Part shown: in pieces, positions 7,635 through 14,773 of the stretch
Position numbering within the stretch: position 1 is the first letter of the stretch
Layout: each line of letters opens with the position of its first letter
Assembly (NCBI RefSeq): GCF_004023625.1
Contig: NZ_RPDJ01000005.1
Location: 62,001 to 126,000 of the forward strand
DNA length: 64,000 nucleotides
Direction of reading: 5' to 3'
Source: Streptomyces cavernae
Lineage (GTDB): Bacteria; Actinomycetota; Actinomycetes; Streptomycetales; Streptomycetaceae
Program-made: the position numbers and the translations under genes
Notes under the pieces: model-generated
Databases searched by the model: none
Told to the model about the DNA's origin: nothing
The model's input: the letters and a program-made list of their open reading frames with translations, nothing else

Positions 7635-8861
7635 TCAGGTCGCGGAGGTGAACACGGCGGCGGCGTTCTGGCCGCCGAAGCCGAAGGAGTTGCTGAGGGC
7701 CGCGCGGATCGTCGCGTGCCGGGGGGACTTGCGTACGACGTCCAGCTCGATGGCCGGGTCGAGGCTGTCGAGATTGGCCGTCGGCGGAATGACCTGCTGC
7801 TGGAGCGTGAGCACCGTGACCGCGGCCTCGATGCCGCTCGCTGCGCCGAGGGCGTGCCCGAGGACGCTCTTGTTCGCGGTGACGGGCGGCGGGGTGCCGA
7901 ACACGGTGTGCAGGGCACGGTACTCGGCGAGGTCGCCCGGGACCGTCGAGACGCCGTGCGCGTTGACATGACCGACGTCGGCGGGGCCGAGACCGGCGTC
8001 GCGCAGTGCGATGGTCATCGCCTCGGCGGCGCCCCGGCCCTCCGGATGCGGGTCGGAAAGGTCGTGGGCGTCGCTGGTCGCACCGAAGCCCGCGAGCAGC
8101 GCCCGTGGTCGCGCACCGCGTCCGACGGCGTGCGCGGTCCGCTCCAGCACCAGGATCCCGGCGCCCTCGCCGAGCACCGCGCCGTCCCGGTCCCGGTCGA
8201 AGGGACGGCAGGCACCCTCGGGGTCGTCCAGGTGCTCCGACAGCGTGCCCGTCTGCTGGTAGCAGGCCACCGACGCGTAGGAGCACCCGGATTCGGCCCC
8301 GCCGGTGACGACGACGTCGCAGGAGCCGCCGCGCAGCAGATCACGGGCCACGCCCAGGGCCGTCGCCCCGGAAGCGCAGGCGGTGGTCACGGACAGGCTC
8401 GGCCCGCGGGCGCCGAGGTCGAGGGCGACCTCGGCGGACACCATGTTGGGGACGCTGCGTGCGAGGGCGAGCGGCGGCATCTTGTGCGCGCGGCCCGCGT
8501 TGATCCGGGCGTACTCGCGCGGATAGCGGTCCAGGCTGTTGCCGCCGACGCCGAGGACCACGCCGACCCGTGTCGGGTCCCAGCCGCCGCTCCTGAGGCC
8601 GGCGTCGATGACCGCCTCGCGGGCCGCCACCAGTGCGAACTGGGCGGCCCGGTCGGGCCGCCAGTCGAAGGTGCGGCCCAGCAGTTCCTCCGGGGCGAAG
8701 GCGGCCACCCGGCAGGTGAAGTCGACGTCCAGCTTGGTGAGTTCGGGGTCCACGGTGGCCGTGGAAGCTCCCTCCAGCAGGCCCCGCCAGGTCGCCTGGG
8801 TGCCGATGCCGGCCGGGGTGACCAGACCGATGCCGGTGACGGCGATGTCGTGCTCTGTCAT
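7635..8861 (-). CDS. Beta-ketoacyl-ACP synthase family protein (FabF-like)
   Basis: This 408-aa condensing enzyme would join an acyl thioester with malonyl-ACP. The Cys-His-His triad of the FabF/KAS II class is complete: C162 in TTACASG, H302 in VNAHGVST and H336 in KSVLGHALGAA, with the assisting K331. The length matches FabF. It is not in a fab or PKS cluster: no ACP, ketoreductase or acyltransferase lies nearby, so a stand-alone role in a specialised lipid or starter unit is as likely as housekeeping synthesis. The ATG at 8861 gives the normal start MTEHDIAVTGIGLVTPAG. About 660 bases without a gene lie upstream. Confidence 0.9.
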   Translation of the reverse strand: MTEHDIAVTGIGLVTPAGIGTQATWRGLLEGASTATVDPELTKLDVDFTCRVAAFAPEELLGRTFDWRPDRAAQFALVAAREAVIDAGLRSGGWDPTRVGVVLGVGGNSLDRYPREYARINAGRAHKMPPLALARSVPNMVSAEVALDLGARGPSLSVTTACASGATALGVARDLLRGGSCDVVVTGGAESGCSYASVACYQQTGTLSEHLDDPEGACRPFDRDRDGAVLGEGAGILVLERTAHAVGRGARPRALLAGFGATSDAHDLSDPHPEGRGAAEAMTIALRDAGLGPADVGHVNAHGVSTVPGDLAEYRALHTVFGTPPPVTANKSVLGHALGAASGIEAAVTVLTLQQQVIPPTANLDSLDPAIELDVVRKSPRHATIRAALSNSFGFGGQNAAAVFTSAT

Positions 8862-9523
8862 CGGCGGGGTCCCGTCGGACGAAGTTCGCCGCGGACTGCG
8901 GCGTCTGGCACGGGAGCGACCCCGGCGGCGCGAACGCCGACCATCGGGTCATGGCTTGTGGTCACGCTGAATCTCCTGCGGGGAACGGGGAGTCGACCGA
9001 AGGGAGCGACGGGCCGAAGAGGTGGTGCGACGGAGGTGATGCGACGTCGGCTGTGCGGCGTCGGCGATAGGGGAGGGTGGGGCCGTGTGGGGCGGCTGAG
9101 GCGGGTTGGCGGGGTGGGGTGGCGCTCTGGAGCGGTCACGTTCGGCGGCGCCGGTGGTGTGGCGCGATGAGGCGGCCGTGTGGTGTGGGGCAGCGCCGGT
9201 CGGGACGCGCGATGAGGTGGCCGCGTGGGGCGGCGCCGTGGGGTGGCGGTCCCCTGGTCGGAGACGTCCCGACGGAGGTGGGGACGATGGCCCGTGGTGC
9301 CCGTCCCGATGCGTCTGTCGCGCCGGTTGCGCCCGGTTGGATTCCGGGCCCGACGCGGGGCCCGGAGCGGAGGGTGTGCCGCAGGTTGGGGGACGGGCGT
9401 GACCCGTGACAAGAGCATGCTTCCTCGCATGTGCACGACGGCGAACGGCGAGGACTCTACATGGTGTGATCTGATGCTAACGCTCAGCTATGACAAACGT
9501 CCGACCCAGGGCCAGGGGCTGGG
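8862..9523. other. 662-bp stretch without a convincing gene
   Basis: The + strand is unusually G-rich and T/G-biased here, with degenerate direct repeats around GCGATGAGG(C/T)GGCCG near 9164 and 9208. Open frames exist on both strands but show low-complexity Arg/Pro/His translations and no family resemblance. A TAGAGT box on the minus strand (9454-9459) could be a -10 element giving the ketosynthase a very long leader. I see no gene. Confidence 0.5.
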
Positions 9524-9841
9524 TTAAGGTCGAAGGTTCACCCCCGGACCCTGGGCCCTCCCCGGACCCTGGGCCCTCCCCGGACCCTGGGCCATCCACG
9601 CGCCCGCTGCACCCTCCGCGCCCGCGGCGCCGTCCACGTATCCGCGTTCGGGCATCACGACGCCCCGTTCCCGCAGGGCGAGTCGGAGTTGGCGCAGGGC
9701 GTAGTACAACCGGGACGTCACGGTCCCCGGCGGAATGCCCAGGACCACGGCTGCCTCCCGAGGCGTGCGCTTCGCGAAATACGTCGCGTACAACACCTCC
9801 TGGTGCGCGGGGGACAGACTCTGTAACGCGTCTCTCATCAC
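9524..9841 (-). CDS. Orphan sigma-70 region 4 (ECF-type) protein
   Basis: The 105-aa frame encodes only a sigma region 4 helix-turn-helix (SLSPAHQEVLYATYFAKRTPREAAVVLGIPPGTVTSRLYYALRQLRLAL), which in full ECF factors contacts the -35 element. Region 2 is absent: an in-frame TAG lies directly upstream of the GTG/ATG pair (9841/9838), and no region-2-like peptide is seen in other frames. It is either a stand-alone region 4 regulator or a truncated gene. The C-terminus is a repeat of GPGRAQ units from an 18-bp tandem repeat. A TetR-like palindrome overlaps the region just upstream. Confidence 0.6.
   Translation of the reverse strand: MMRDALQSLSPAHQEVLYATYFAKRTPREAAVVLGIPPGTVTSRLYYALRQLRLALRERGVVMPERGYVDGAAGAEGAAGAWMAQGPGRAQGPGRAQGPGVNLRP
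9546..9597 (-). repeat. 18-bp tandem repeat, about three copies, inside the orphan sigma gene
   Basis: GGACCCTGGGCCCTCCCC repeats from 9546, 9564 and 9582, the last copy changed and cut short. On the coding strand it adds six-residue GPGRAQ units, so the frame is kept. Confidence 0.9.
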
Positions 9842-9843
9842 GG

Positions 9844-9865
9844 CGACAGACTAACCGGTCTGTCG
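9844..9865. promoter_or_regulatory. Palindrome CGACAGAC-N6-GTCTGTCG, TetR-like operator
   Basis: Perfect eight-base arms (9844-9851 and 9858-9865) surround TAACCG, directly upstream of the orphan sigma start. The GACAGAC...GTCTGTC type of dyad is common for TetR-family sites in actinomycetes, but no tetR gene is in the window. Confidence 0.5.
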
Positions 9866-10025
9866 GCAACTCCTTACCCAGGGCCTACATCCGGGGCGGG
9901 TCCGTCAAGCGGGTTTGCTCACAGCCGGACGAGGTCGTCAATGCGAGGGGCGCGCCGACTTCCCCGGTCAATCGTTCGGTATCGGCCCGCTCGCGGTTCG
10001 CGCAGTGACCGAGGTGATTCGAAGG

Positions 10026-10433
10026 TCAGCCCAGGGCCGGGAGTTCGATGGCCGGGCAACGGTCCATGACCATGTCGAGGCCCGCCTCCCGGGTGCGCTC
10101 GTACGCCCGCTCGTCGATCACGCCGAGTTGGAACCACACGGCCTTGGCGCCGATCCGGACGGCGTCGTCGGCCACCGGCCCCGCGAGATCGCTGTTCACG
10201 AAGACGTCGACGACGTCGACCTCGAAGGGGATGGCCTCCAATGAGGGGTAGCCCTTCTCGCCGTGCACGGTCTCGGCCTTCGGGTGGACGGGCACGATGC
10301 GCTTGCCGTGGCTCTGGAGGAACCGGGCGACCCCGTAGGCGGCCCGACTCCGGTTGTCGGAGAGGCCGACGATGGCCCAGGTGTCGCCGAGATCGGTGAG
10401 AATCCTGCGGATCGTCGCTGCGTCGCCGTACAC
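10026..10433 (-). CDS. CoA-binding domain protein (YccU type)
   Basis: The 135-aa protein is a single CoA-binding Rossmann domain of the YccU family: WAIVGLSDNRSRAAYGVARFLQSHGKRIVPVHPK, then LEAIPFEVDVVDVFVNSDLAGPV and IGAKAVWFQLGVIDERAYERTREAGLDMVMDRCPAIE. These small proteins bind CoA or an acyl-CoA; their cellular role is not settled. The GTG at 10433 has AGGAGG five bases upstream, a strong ribosome site, so the longer open frame is not used. It diverges from pobA, with a repeat-rich gap of 325 bases between them. Confidence 0.9.
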   Translation of the reverse strand: MYGDAATIRRILTDLGDTWAIVGLSDNRSRAAYGVARFLQSHGKRIVPVHPKAETVHGEKGYPSLEAIPFEVDVVDVFVNSDLAGPVADDAVRIGAKAVWFQLGVIDERAYERTREAGLDMVMDRCPAIELPALG

Positions 10434-10545
10434 GGTCGCCTCCTCGGCTTCGGGCCCTGCTTGCTGTTCGCCCCAACAGCGAGCGGTCCGCCGGGATTCC
10501 CAGGTCGATGGCGGCTGCGGGGGTGCGGGCAGGGTTGTCCTGCTT

Positions 10546-10612
10546 GTTCGGGCGGGGTGGTTGTGGGGTTCGGGCAGGGGTGGTTGTGGTGGTTCGGGCG
10601 GGGGTGGGCTTT
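10546..10612. repeat. G-rich 22-25 bp direct repeats between the CoA-binding gene and pobA
   Basis: Three imperfect copies of GTTCGGGC(G/A)GGGGTGGTTGTGG follow one another. The + strand carries many GGG/GGGG runs and could fold as a G-quadruplex. The remainder of the 10434-10758 gap holds no gene, only the pobA promoter region. Confidence 0.7.
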
Positions 10613-10673
10613 CGGCGCGTCGGCCGCCCGGCCGAGTGTTCTCGCTGTTGTCCGGCCGACGGAGGCACGCCCA

Positions 10674-10702
10674 TTGACAGGGGTCGGGACTGTGCGGACA
10701 CT
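10674..10702 (+). promoter_or_regulatory. Probable pobA promoter
   Basis: TTGACA (10674-10679), a 17-base spacer and GACACT (10697-10702) resemble a HrdB-type promoter. The ATG of pobA is 56 bases downstream and has its own ribosome site. Confidence 0.5.
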
Positions 10703-10758
10703 CGGAGGAACGCCTTGGTGAAGAGAGTTTCACCAGGCGAACAAGACGAGGAGAGGTC

Positions 10759-11949
10759 ATGCACACCACCGTCGGGATCATCGGAGGCGGCCCGTCCGGA
10801 CTGCTGCTCGCCCGTCTGCTGCACAACGCCGGCATCGACAGCGTCGTACTGGAGAGCCGCGACCGGGCCTACGTGGAGCAGCGGCAGCGCGCCGGAATCC
10901 TGGAGCAGGCAACCGTCGACGTCCTGCGAGAGGCCGGCGCCGGAGCGCGGCTGGACCGCGAGGGCCTGGTCCACGACGGCATCGAACTGCGCTTCGACGG
11001 ACGCGCCCACCGAATCGACTTCCCCGCCCTGACCGGCGGCCGACGCGTGTGGGTCTACGCCCAGACCGAGGTGGTCAAGGACCTCATCGCTCTCCAGCTC
11101 GACGAAGGCGGACCGCTGCTCTTCGAGGCCGAGGCGCACGCGGTGGAGGGCGCCGACACCGAGCGGCCCGTGATCCGTTACACCCACGAGGGCGTCGAGA
11201 AGACGCTGACCTGCGACTACGTGATCGGCTGCGACGGCTTCCACGGAGTCACGCGGGGCGCCGTGCCGGAGAGCGTGCGCACGACGTACGAGCGGACCTA
11301 CCCGTACTCCTGGCTGGGCATCCTCGCCGACGCCGCACCCGTCTACGACGAGCTGATCTACGCCCACTCCGAGCGCGGATTCGCCCTTGCCAGCATGCGC
11401 TCGCCGTCCGTCAGCAGGCTCTACCTCCAGGTCCCCAACGGCACCGACCCGGCGGACTGGCCCGATGAGCGGATCTGGGACGAGCTGGACACCCGCTTTG
11501 CCGTGACCGCCGACGCCGGCTGGCGGCTCAAGCGCGGCACCGTCACCGCCAAGGCGGTACTGCCCATGCGTAGTTCGGTGACCGAGCCGATGCGCTACGG
11601 ACGGGTCTTCCTGGCCGGCGACGCCGCGCACATCGTGCCGCCGACCGGGGCCAAGGGACTGAACCTCGCCGCCGCGGACGTGATCGTCCTCGCCCGAGCC
11701 CTCATCCACCTGCGCGACACCGGCTCGACCGAACTGCTCGACGCCTACTCCGACACCTGTCTGCGCCGGGTCTGGCGGGCCGAGCACTTCTCGTACTTCA
11801 TGACCACCACGCTGCACGTCGACGAGGGGCAGTCCGCCTTCGAGACCCGGCTGCAGCTGTCCCAGCTCGACCGCGTCGCGAGTTCGCCGCACGCCGCGGC
11901 GGAACTGGCGGAGAACTACACCGGATTGCCGCTCGGGCCGGTGGACTGA
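10759..11949 (+). CDS. pobA: 4-hydroxybenzoate 3-monooxygenase
   Basis: PobA is a flavin monooxygenase that turns 4-hydroxybenzoate into protocatechuate with NAD(P)H and O2, feeding the beta-ketoadipate pathway. The 396-aa length matches the family. FAD-binding motifs are in place: GIIGGGPSGLLLARLL at the N-terminus, GCDGFHG near residue 158, and RVFLAGDAAHIVPPTGAKGLN near 283-303. The family stretch RQRAGILEQ is also present. The ATG follows GAGAGG with good spacing. No pca genes or pobR regulator are next to it, so the product must be handled by genes elsewhere. I am confident of the family; the substrate is inferred from it. Confidence 0.92.
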   Translation: MHTTVGIIGGGPSGLLLARLLHNAGIDSVVLESRDRAYVEQRQRAGILEQATVDVLREAGAGARLDREGLVHDGIELRFDGRAHRIDFPALTGGRRVWVYAQTEVVKDLIALQLDEGGPLLFEAEAHAVEGADTERPVIRYTHEGVEKTLTCDYVIGCDGFHGVTRGAVPESVRTTYERTYPYSWLGILADAAPVYDELIYAHSERGFALASMRSPSVSRLYLQVPNGTDPADWPDERIWDELDTRFAVTADAGWRLKRGTVTAKAVLPMRSSVTEPMRYGRVFLAGDAAHIVPPTGAKGLNLAAADVIVLARALIHLRDTGSTELLDAYSDTCLRRVWRAEHFSYFMTTTLHVDEGQSAFETRLQLSQLDRVASSPHAAAELAENYTGLPLGPVD

Positions 11950-12079
11950 ACAGGGGCGTCGGGGACTCGGTGAGACGGCGCCGGGTTCCACAGCTGGGCG
12001 TCACCGGTTCGGGCCCCGCCTCCTCCGGTTTGGGCCCTGCCCCCTGCGACCCGGCCGCCGTCCGCCTACGCTCGGGCCC

Positions 12080-12937
12080 GTGCTCCACATCACAGATTCC
12101 CGAACCGGCGCCCCCGCGGCGCTCGCCTCCGGACGGCTGACCCGCGTCGACGCGCACCCCAGGGGAGCCGACGTGCCGACGGCCGTACGCATCCTGCTGG
12201 TCGCCGACGTGCTGGCCAGAGCGCTCGACATCGGCGGCGCCCCGGTGCGCACCGGCCTGATCACACCGGACCTGCCCGCGGAGGTGCGGCCGTGGGCGGC
12301 TGCCCTGGGTATCCGCCCACCGGACGCACAGGGCGACATCGCCCGGGTCGCGGGGGAGCTCGGGGGAGGCCGGGGGGTCCAGGTGTGCGCCCGCGGTGGC
12401 GGGGTGGACGGGGGTGTGCACATCGAAGTCGCCGGGGTGGAGTGGGCGGCGGCCGACGCGGCGGTGTGGCCGGACGCGGAACCGGGAGCGGGAGCGGGAG
12501 CGGGAGCCGGCGGGGGGCCTCCCGGTGCCTCCGGCGCCGCCTCAGGTCCCGCCTCCGGCGCCGCCTCATCCGGTCCCGCCTCAGTCTCCGTCTCCGCCTC
12601 GGCGTTGCGGTTGGCGCTGCTCGCGCATCCCCGCGGGATGCCCCTGCGCCTCACGGAGGAGAAACTGGCCGAAGCCGCTGAGGTACTGGGCCGGTGGCGC
12701 GGCAGCGTCGCCCGGTGGGCCACGGAACCGTCCCGTCCCATCCCCGACGACGTACGGCGCGAGCTGCGCGGCACCTGGGAGAACGACCTCGACCTACCGG
12801 CCCTGATCGAGACCTTGGACCGGCTGGAACGGGGCGGCGCCGACGACGTTCCGCGGGGCGCGCTCTTCGAGGCGTTCGTCTACGCGGACCGAGTGCTCGG
12901 CGTGGAACTGGCACGGGAGATCGGAGGGCCGATGTGA
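12080..12937 (+). CDS. CysRS/MshC-like protein without catalytic motifs
   Basis: The 285-aa protein recalls a reduced cysteinyl-tRNA synthetase or MshC ligase. Residues about 1-75 look like the Rossmann part (VRILLVADVLARALDIGGAPVRTGLITPDLP), and the C-terminus resembles the helical domain of CysRS (ENDLDLPALIETLDRLE, FEAFVYADRVLGVELAREIG). HIGH and KMSKS motifs and the zinc-site cysteines are not seen, so ligase activity is unlikely. Residues about 135-170 are a Gly/Ala/Ser low-complexity linker from short DNA repeats. The GTG lies seven bases after TACGCT (12067-12072), so it may be leaderless. Its stop overlaps the sixA start by four bases. The function is unknown. Confidence 0.7.
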   Translation: MLHITDSRTGAPAALASGRLTRVDAHPRGADVPTAVRILLVADVLARALDIGGAPVRTGLITPDLPAEVRPWAAALGIRPPDAQGDIARVAGELGGGRGVQVCARGGGVDGGVHIEVAGVEWAAADAAVWPDAEPGAGAGAGAGGGPPGASGAASGPASGAASSGPASVSVSASALRLALLAHPRGMPLRLTEEKLAEAAEVLGRWRGSVARWATEPSRPIPDDVRRELRGTWENDLDLPALIETLDRLERGGADDVPRGALFEAFVYADRVLGVELAREIGGPM

Positions 12938-13662
12938 GCACCGATACCGCGGCACACCATGGCACCTCAGCACCCCGTGGCACCTCAGCACCCCGTGGCA
13001 CCTCAGCAGCGTCCCGTGGCACCGCAGCGTCCCGAGGCGGGGAGTCCGCCTGCGGCGAGGAGGTGGTCGGTCGTGGCGAGGTGGCTGGCCGTGGCGGGGA
13101 GGCCGTCCGCGGTCAGGCAGTCGGTCGGCCCGAGTCCGGTGGACCGTCGCGGCGGCTCGTCGTCCTGCGGCACGCCAAGTCGGCCTGGCCCGCGGGTGTG
13201 CCCGATCACGAGCGGCCCCTGGCGGCCCGGGGACGCCGCGACGCGCCGGAGGCGGGGCGGGTACTCGACGCGGTCGGCTGTGTGCCCGACCTCGTCCTCT
13301 GCTCCACCGCGGTCCGGGCCCGCGGCACCTGGGAGCTGGCCGCCGCACAGTGGGCAGTCCCGCCGCCCGTACGCCACGACCCCCGGCTGTACGCGGCCGA
13401 CGCGGCGGAACTGCTGGCCGTCGTACGGGAAACGCCCGCAGCGGTCGGGACGCTGCTGCTGATCGGCCACAACCCGGGCCTCGAGGACCTGGTTCTCGAG
13501 CTGGCCGGGGACGGCCTCGACGACGCGCTGGACGACGTGCGGACGAAGTTCCCGACCTCGGCGATCGCGGTCCTCACCTGGCAGGGCGGCGCATGGCGGT
13601 CGCTCGCCCCGGGCGCCGCGCTGCTCACCGACATGATCGTGCCGCGCGGCCGGAAGGACTGA
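12934..13662 (+). CDS. SixA-type histidine phosphatase
   Basis: This 242-aa protein of the histidine phosphatase superfamily has the catalytic RHG-type motif as VVLRHAKSAWP (phospho-acceptor H80) and the second His in LLLIGHNPGLEDLVLELAG. SixA proteins remove phosphate from phosphohistidine, for example on histidine kinases or PTS proteins. The start GTG overlaps the TGA of the CysRS-like gene (GTGA), so the two are translationally coupled. Residues 1-72 are an unusual low-complexity leader made of GTSAPR-like and VVGRGEVAGRG-like repeats; family members normally begin just before the RHA motif. The TGA at 13660-13662 is directly joined to a palindromic mini-element. Confidence 0.85.
   Translation: MSTDTAAHHGTSAPRGTSAPRGTSAASRGTAASRGGESACGEEVVGRGEVAGRGGEAVRGQAVGRPESGGPSRRLVVLRHAKSAWPAGVPDHERPLAARGRRDAPEAGRVLDAVGCVPDLVLCSTAVRARGTWELAAAQWAVPPPVRHDPRLYAADAAELLAVVRETPAAVGTLLLIGHNPGLEDLVLELAGDGLDDALDDVRTKFPTSAIAVLTWQGGAWRSLAPGAALLTDMIVPRGRKD
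12955..13135 (+). repeat. Short tandem repeats in the 5' part of sixA
   Basis: GGCACCTCAGCACCCCGT-like 18-bp units repeat about four times from 12961, giving GTSAPR/GTSAASR/GTAASR. A second family of GTGGC-rich units follows to about 13130. Both keep the frame. Confidence 0.8.
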
Positions 13663-13863
13663 GGGGTCCTTTCACTATGCCGGCCCGGGTCGCGTGGTCT
13701 GGCACCGCTCCCCCAAGCTCTCGGCTGCGCTCGAGCAGGGGGCACCCCCATCGCCGCGTTGCCAAAGGTCCTAGTAGCTCCGCTACGAGGACCTTCCGGC
13801 GCCTTGCGATGCACGGCACCAGACCACGCGACCTGATCGGACGCTCATAGTGAAAGGACCCCT
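13662..13863. mobile_element. Palindromic mini-element (MITE-like) with perfect 18-bp terminal inverted repeats
   Basis: The ends AGGGGTCCTTTCACTATG (13662-13679) and CATAGTGAAAGGACCCCT (13846-13863) are exact inverted copies. Inside, GGTCGCGTGGTCTGG (13688-13702) pairs exactly with 13819-13833, and a central stem pairs AAGGTCCT-AGTAGC with GCTACGAGGACCTT at one mismatch. No open frame of the element looks coding. It starts on the sixA stop codon; if the ends are taken as GGGGTCC/GGACCCC, TGA flanks both sides and may be a 3-bp target duplication. It could also act as a terminator for sixA. Confidence 0.8.
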
Positions 13864-13915
13864 GAAGCCCGGCCGGGCGGACAGCCGTCACCGGGGGTGC
13901 GCATAGGCTGACCGG

Positions 13916-14542
13916 ATGCAGGACGAGTACCGCACCGTCGCCCGCGCCGGCGTGCACGAGACCGAGGTCAACCGCTCGCGCTTCCTCTGCGCGCTGGCGC
14001 CCGCGGCGACCGAGCAGGAGGCGCAGGAGTTCATCGCCGGTGTCCGCAAGGAGCACGCCGACGCCACCCACAACTGCTACGCCTACGTCATCGGCGCGGA
14101 CGCCGCGATCCAGAAGGCGAGCGACGACGGCGAGCCCGGCGGCACCGCGGGCGTACCGATGCTGCAGATGCTGCTGCGCCGGGATGTGCGGTACGCCGTC
14201 GCCGTCGTCACCCGCTACTACGGAGGCGTCAAGCTCGGCGCGGGCGGGCTGATCCGGGCCTACGGCGGCGCGGTCGGCGAAGCGCTGGACACCCTCGGCA
14301 CCATCACCCGCAAACGCTTCCGGCTGGCCACGCTGACGGTCGACCACCAGCGCGCGGGAAAGGTGCAGAACGAACTGCGCGCCACCGGACGGGACGTGCG
14401 TGACGTGCGGTACGCGGAAGCGGTCACCATCGAGATCGGGCTGCCCGAGGCGGAGGTACCGGACTTCCGGTCCTGGCTCGCGGACGCCACGGCGGGAACG
14501 GCGAGGCTGGAGCTCGGGGGCGAGGCCTACGGGGACGCGTGA
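13916..14542 (+). CDS. YigZ/IMPACT family protein
   Basis: The 208-aa protein has the UPF0029 N-terminal IMPACT domain, with the family signatures ASDDGEPGGTAGVPML (residues about 62-77) and VVTRYYGGVKLGAGGLIRAYGGA (about 98-120), followed by the C-terminal DUF1949 ferredoxin-like domain. Eukaryotic IMPACT regulates GCN2; bacterial YigZ has no settled role and may bind RNA or a translation factor. The ATG is six bases after TAGGCT (13904-13909), so a leaderless message is likely. It lies just right of the palindromic mini-element, which separates it from sixA. Confidence 0.92.
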   Translation: MQDEYRTVARAGVHETEVNRSRFLCALAPAATEQEAQEFIAGVRKEHADATHNCYAYVIGADAAIQKASDDGEPGGTAGVPMLQMLLRRDVRYAVAVVTRYYGGVKLGAGGLIRAYGGAVGEALDTLGTITRKRFRLATLTVDHQRAGKVQNELRATGRDVRDVRYAEAVTIEIGLPEAEVPDFRSWLADATAGTARLELGGEAYGDA

Positions 14543-14651
14543 AGTGGACGTGCGCAGGGCACAGCGCACAGCGCACGTCCTGGAACCGCCGTGGCGAAAC
14601 GTGGCGAGGGTGCACAGTGCCCACAGTGCCCAGGAAGCAGGCCGGCACGTC

Positions 14652-14773
14652 TCACCCCAGTCCCCGGCGGATCCCGACGCCGAGGCGCGGGCCGGGCAGC
14701 CTGAGCAGCGGCCCGGCCATGTCGACGACATACGCCGGGGCGGACCCAGCGCTGACGCCGAGCCGCTGCGGCA
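14652..14773 (-). pseudogene. Possible 3' remnant of an unidentified gene (about 40 codons)
   Basis: Directly downstream of the PHP phosphoesterase stop, one minus-strand frame reads PQRLGVSAGSAPAYVVDMAG, then PLLRLPGPRLGVGIRRGLG and TGA (14652-14654). Nearly all third positions are G or C and the peptide looks like a real C-terminus, but it has no start of its own. I do not recognise the family. It may be the tail of a gene whose front was replaced when the neighbouring gene arrived; it could also be chance. Confidence 0.3.

Noticed and set aside
7635..8861. Ketosynthase as part of a polyketide cluster
   Set aside because: No acyl carrier protein, acyltransferase, ketoreductase or other PKS gene is within the window.
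8858..9436. 192-aa minus-strand frame upstream of the ketosynthase
   Set aside because: Pro/Arg/Thr/His-rich low complexity, no ribosome site, no recognisable domain.
9919..11991. 690-residue minus-strand frame opposite pobA
   Set aside because: It is antisense to PobA, which has intact family motifs; the frame is a by-product of high GC.
13206..13814. Minus-strand frame across the palindromic mini-element
   Set aside because: It runs through sixA antisense and the inverted repeat; there is no family resemblance.
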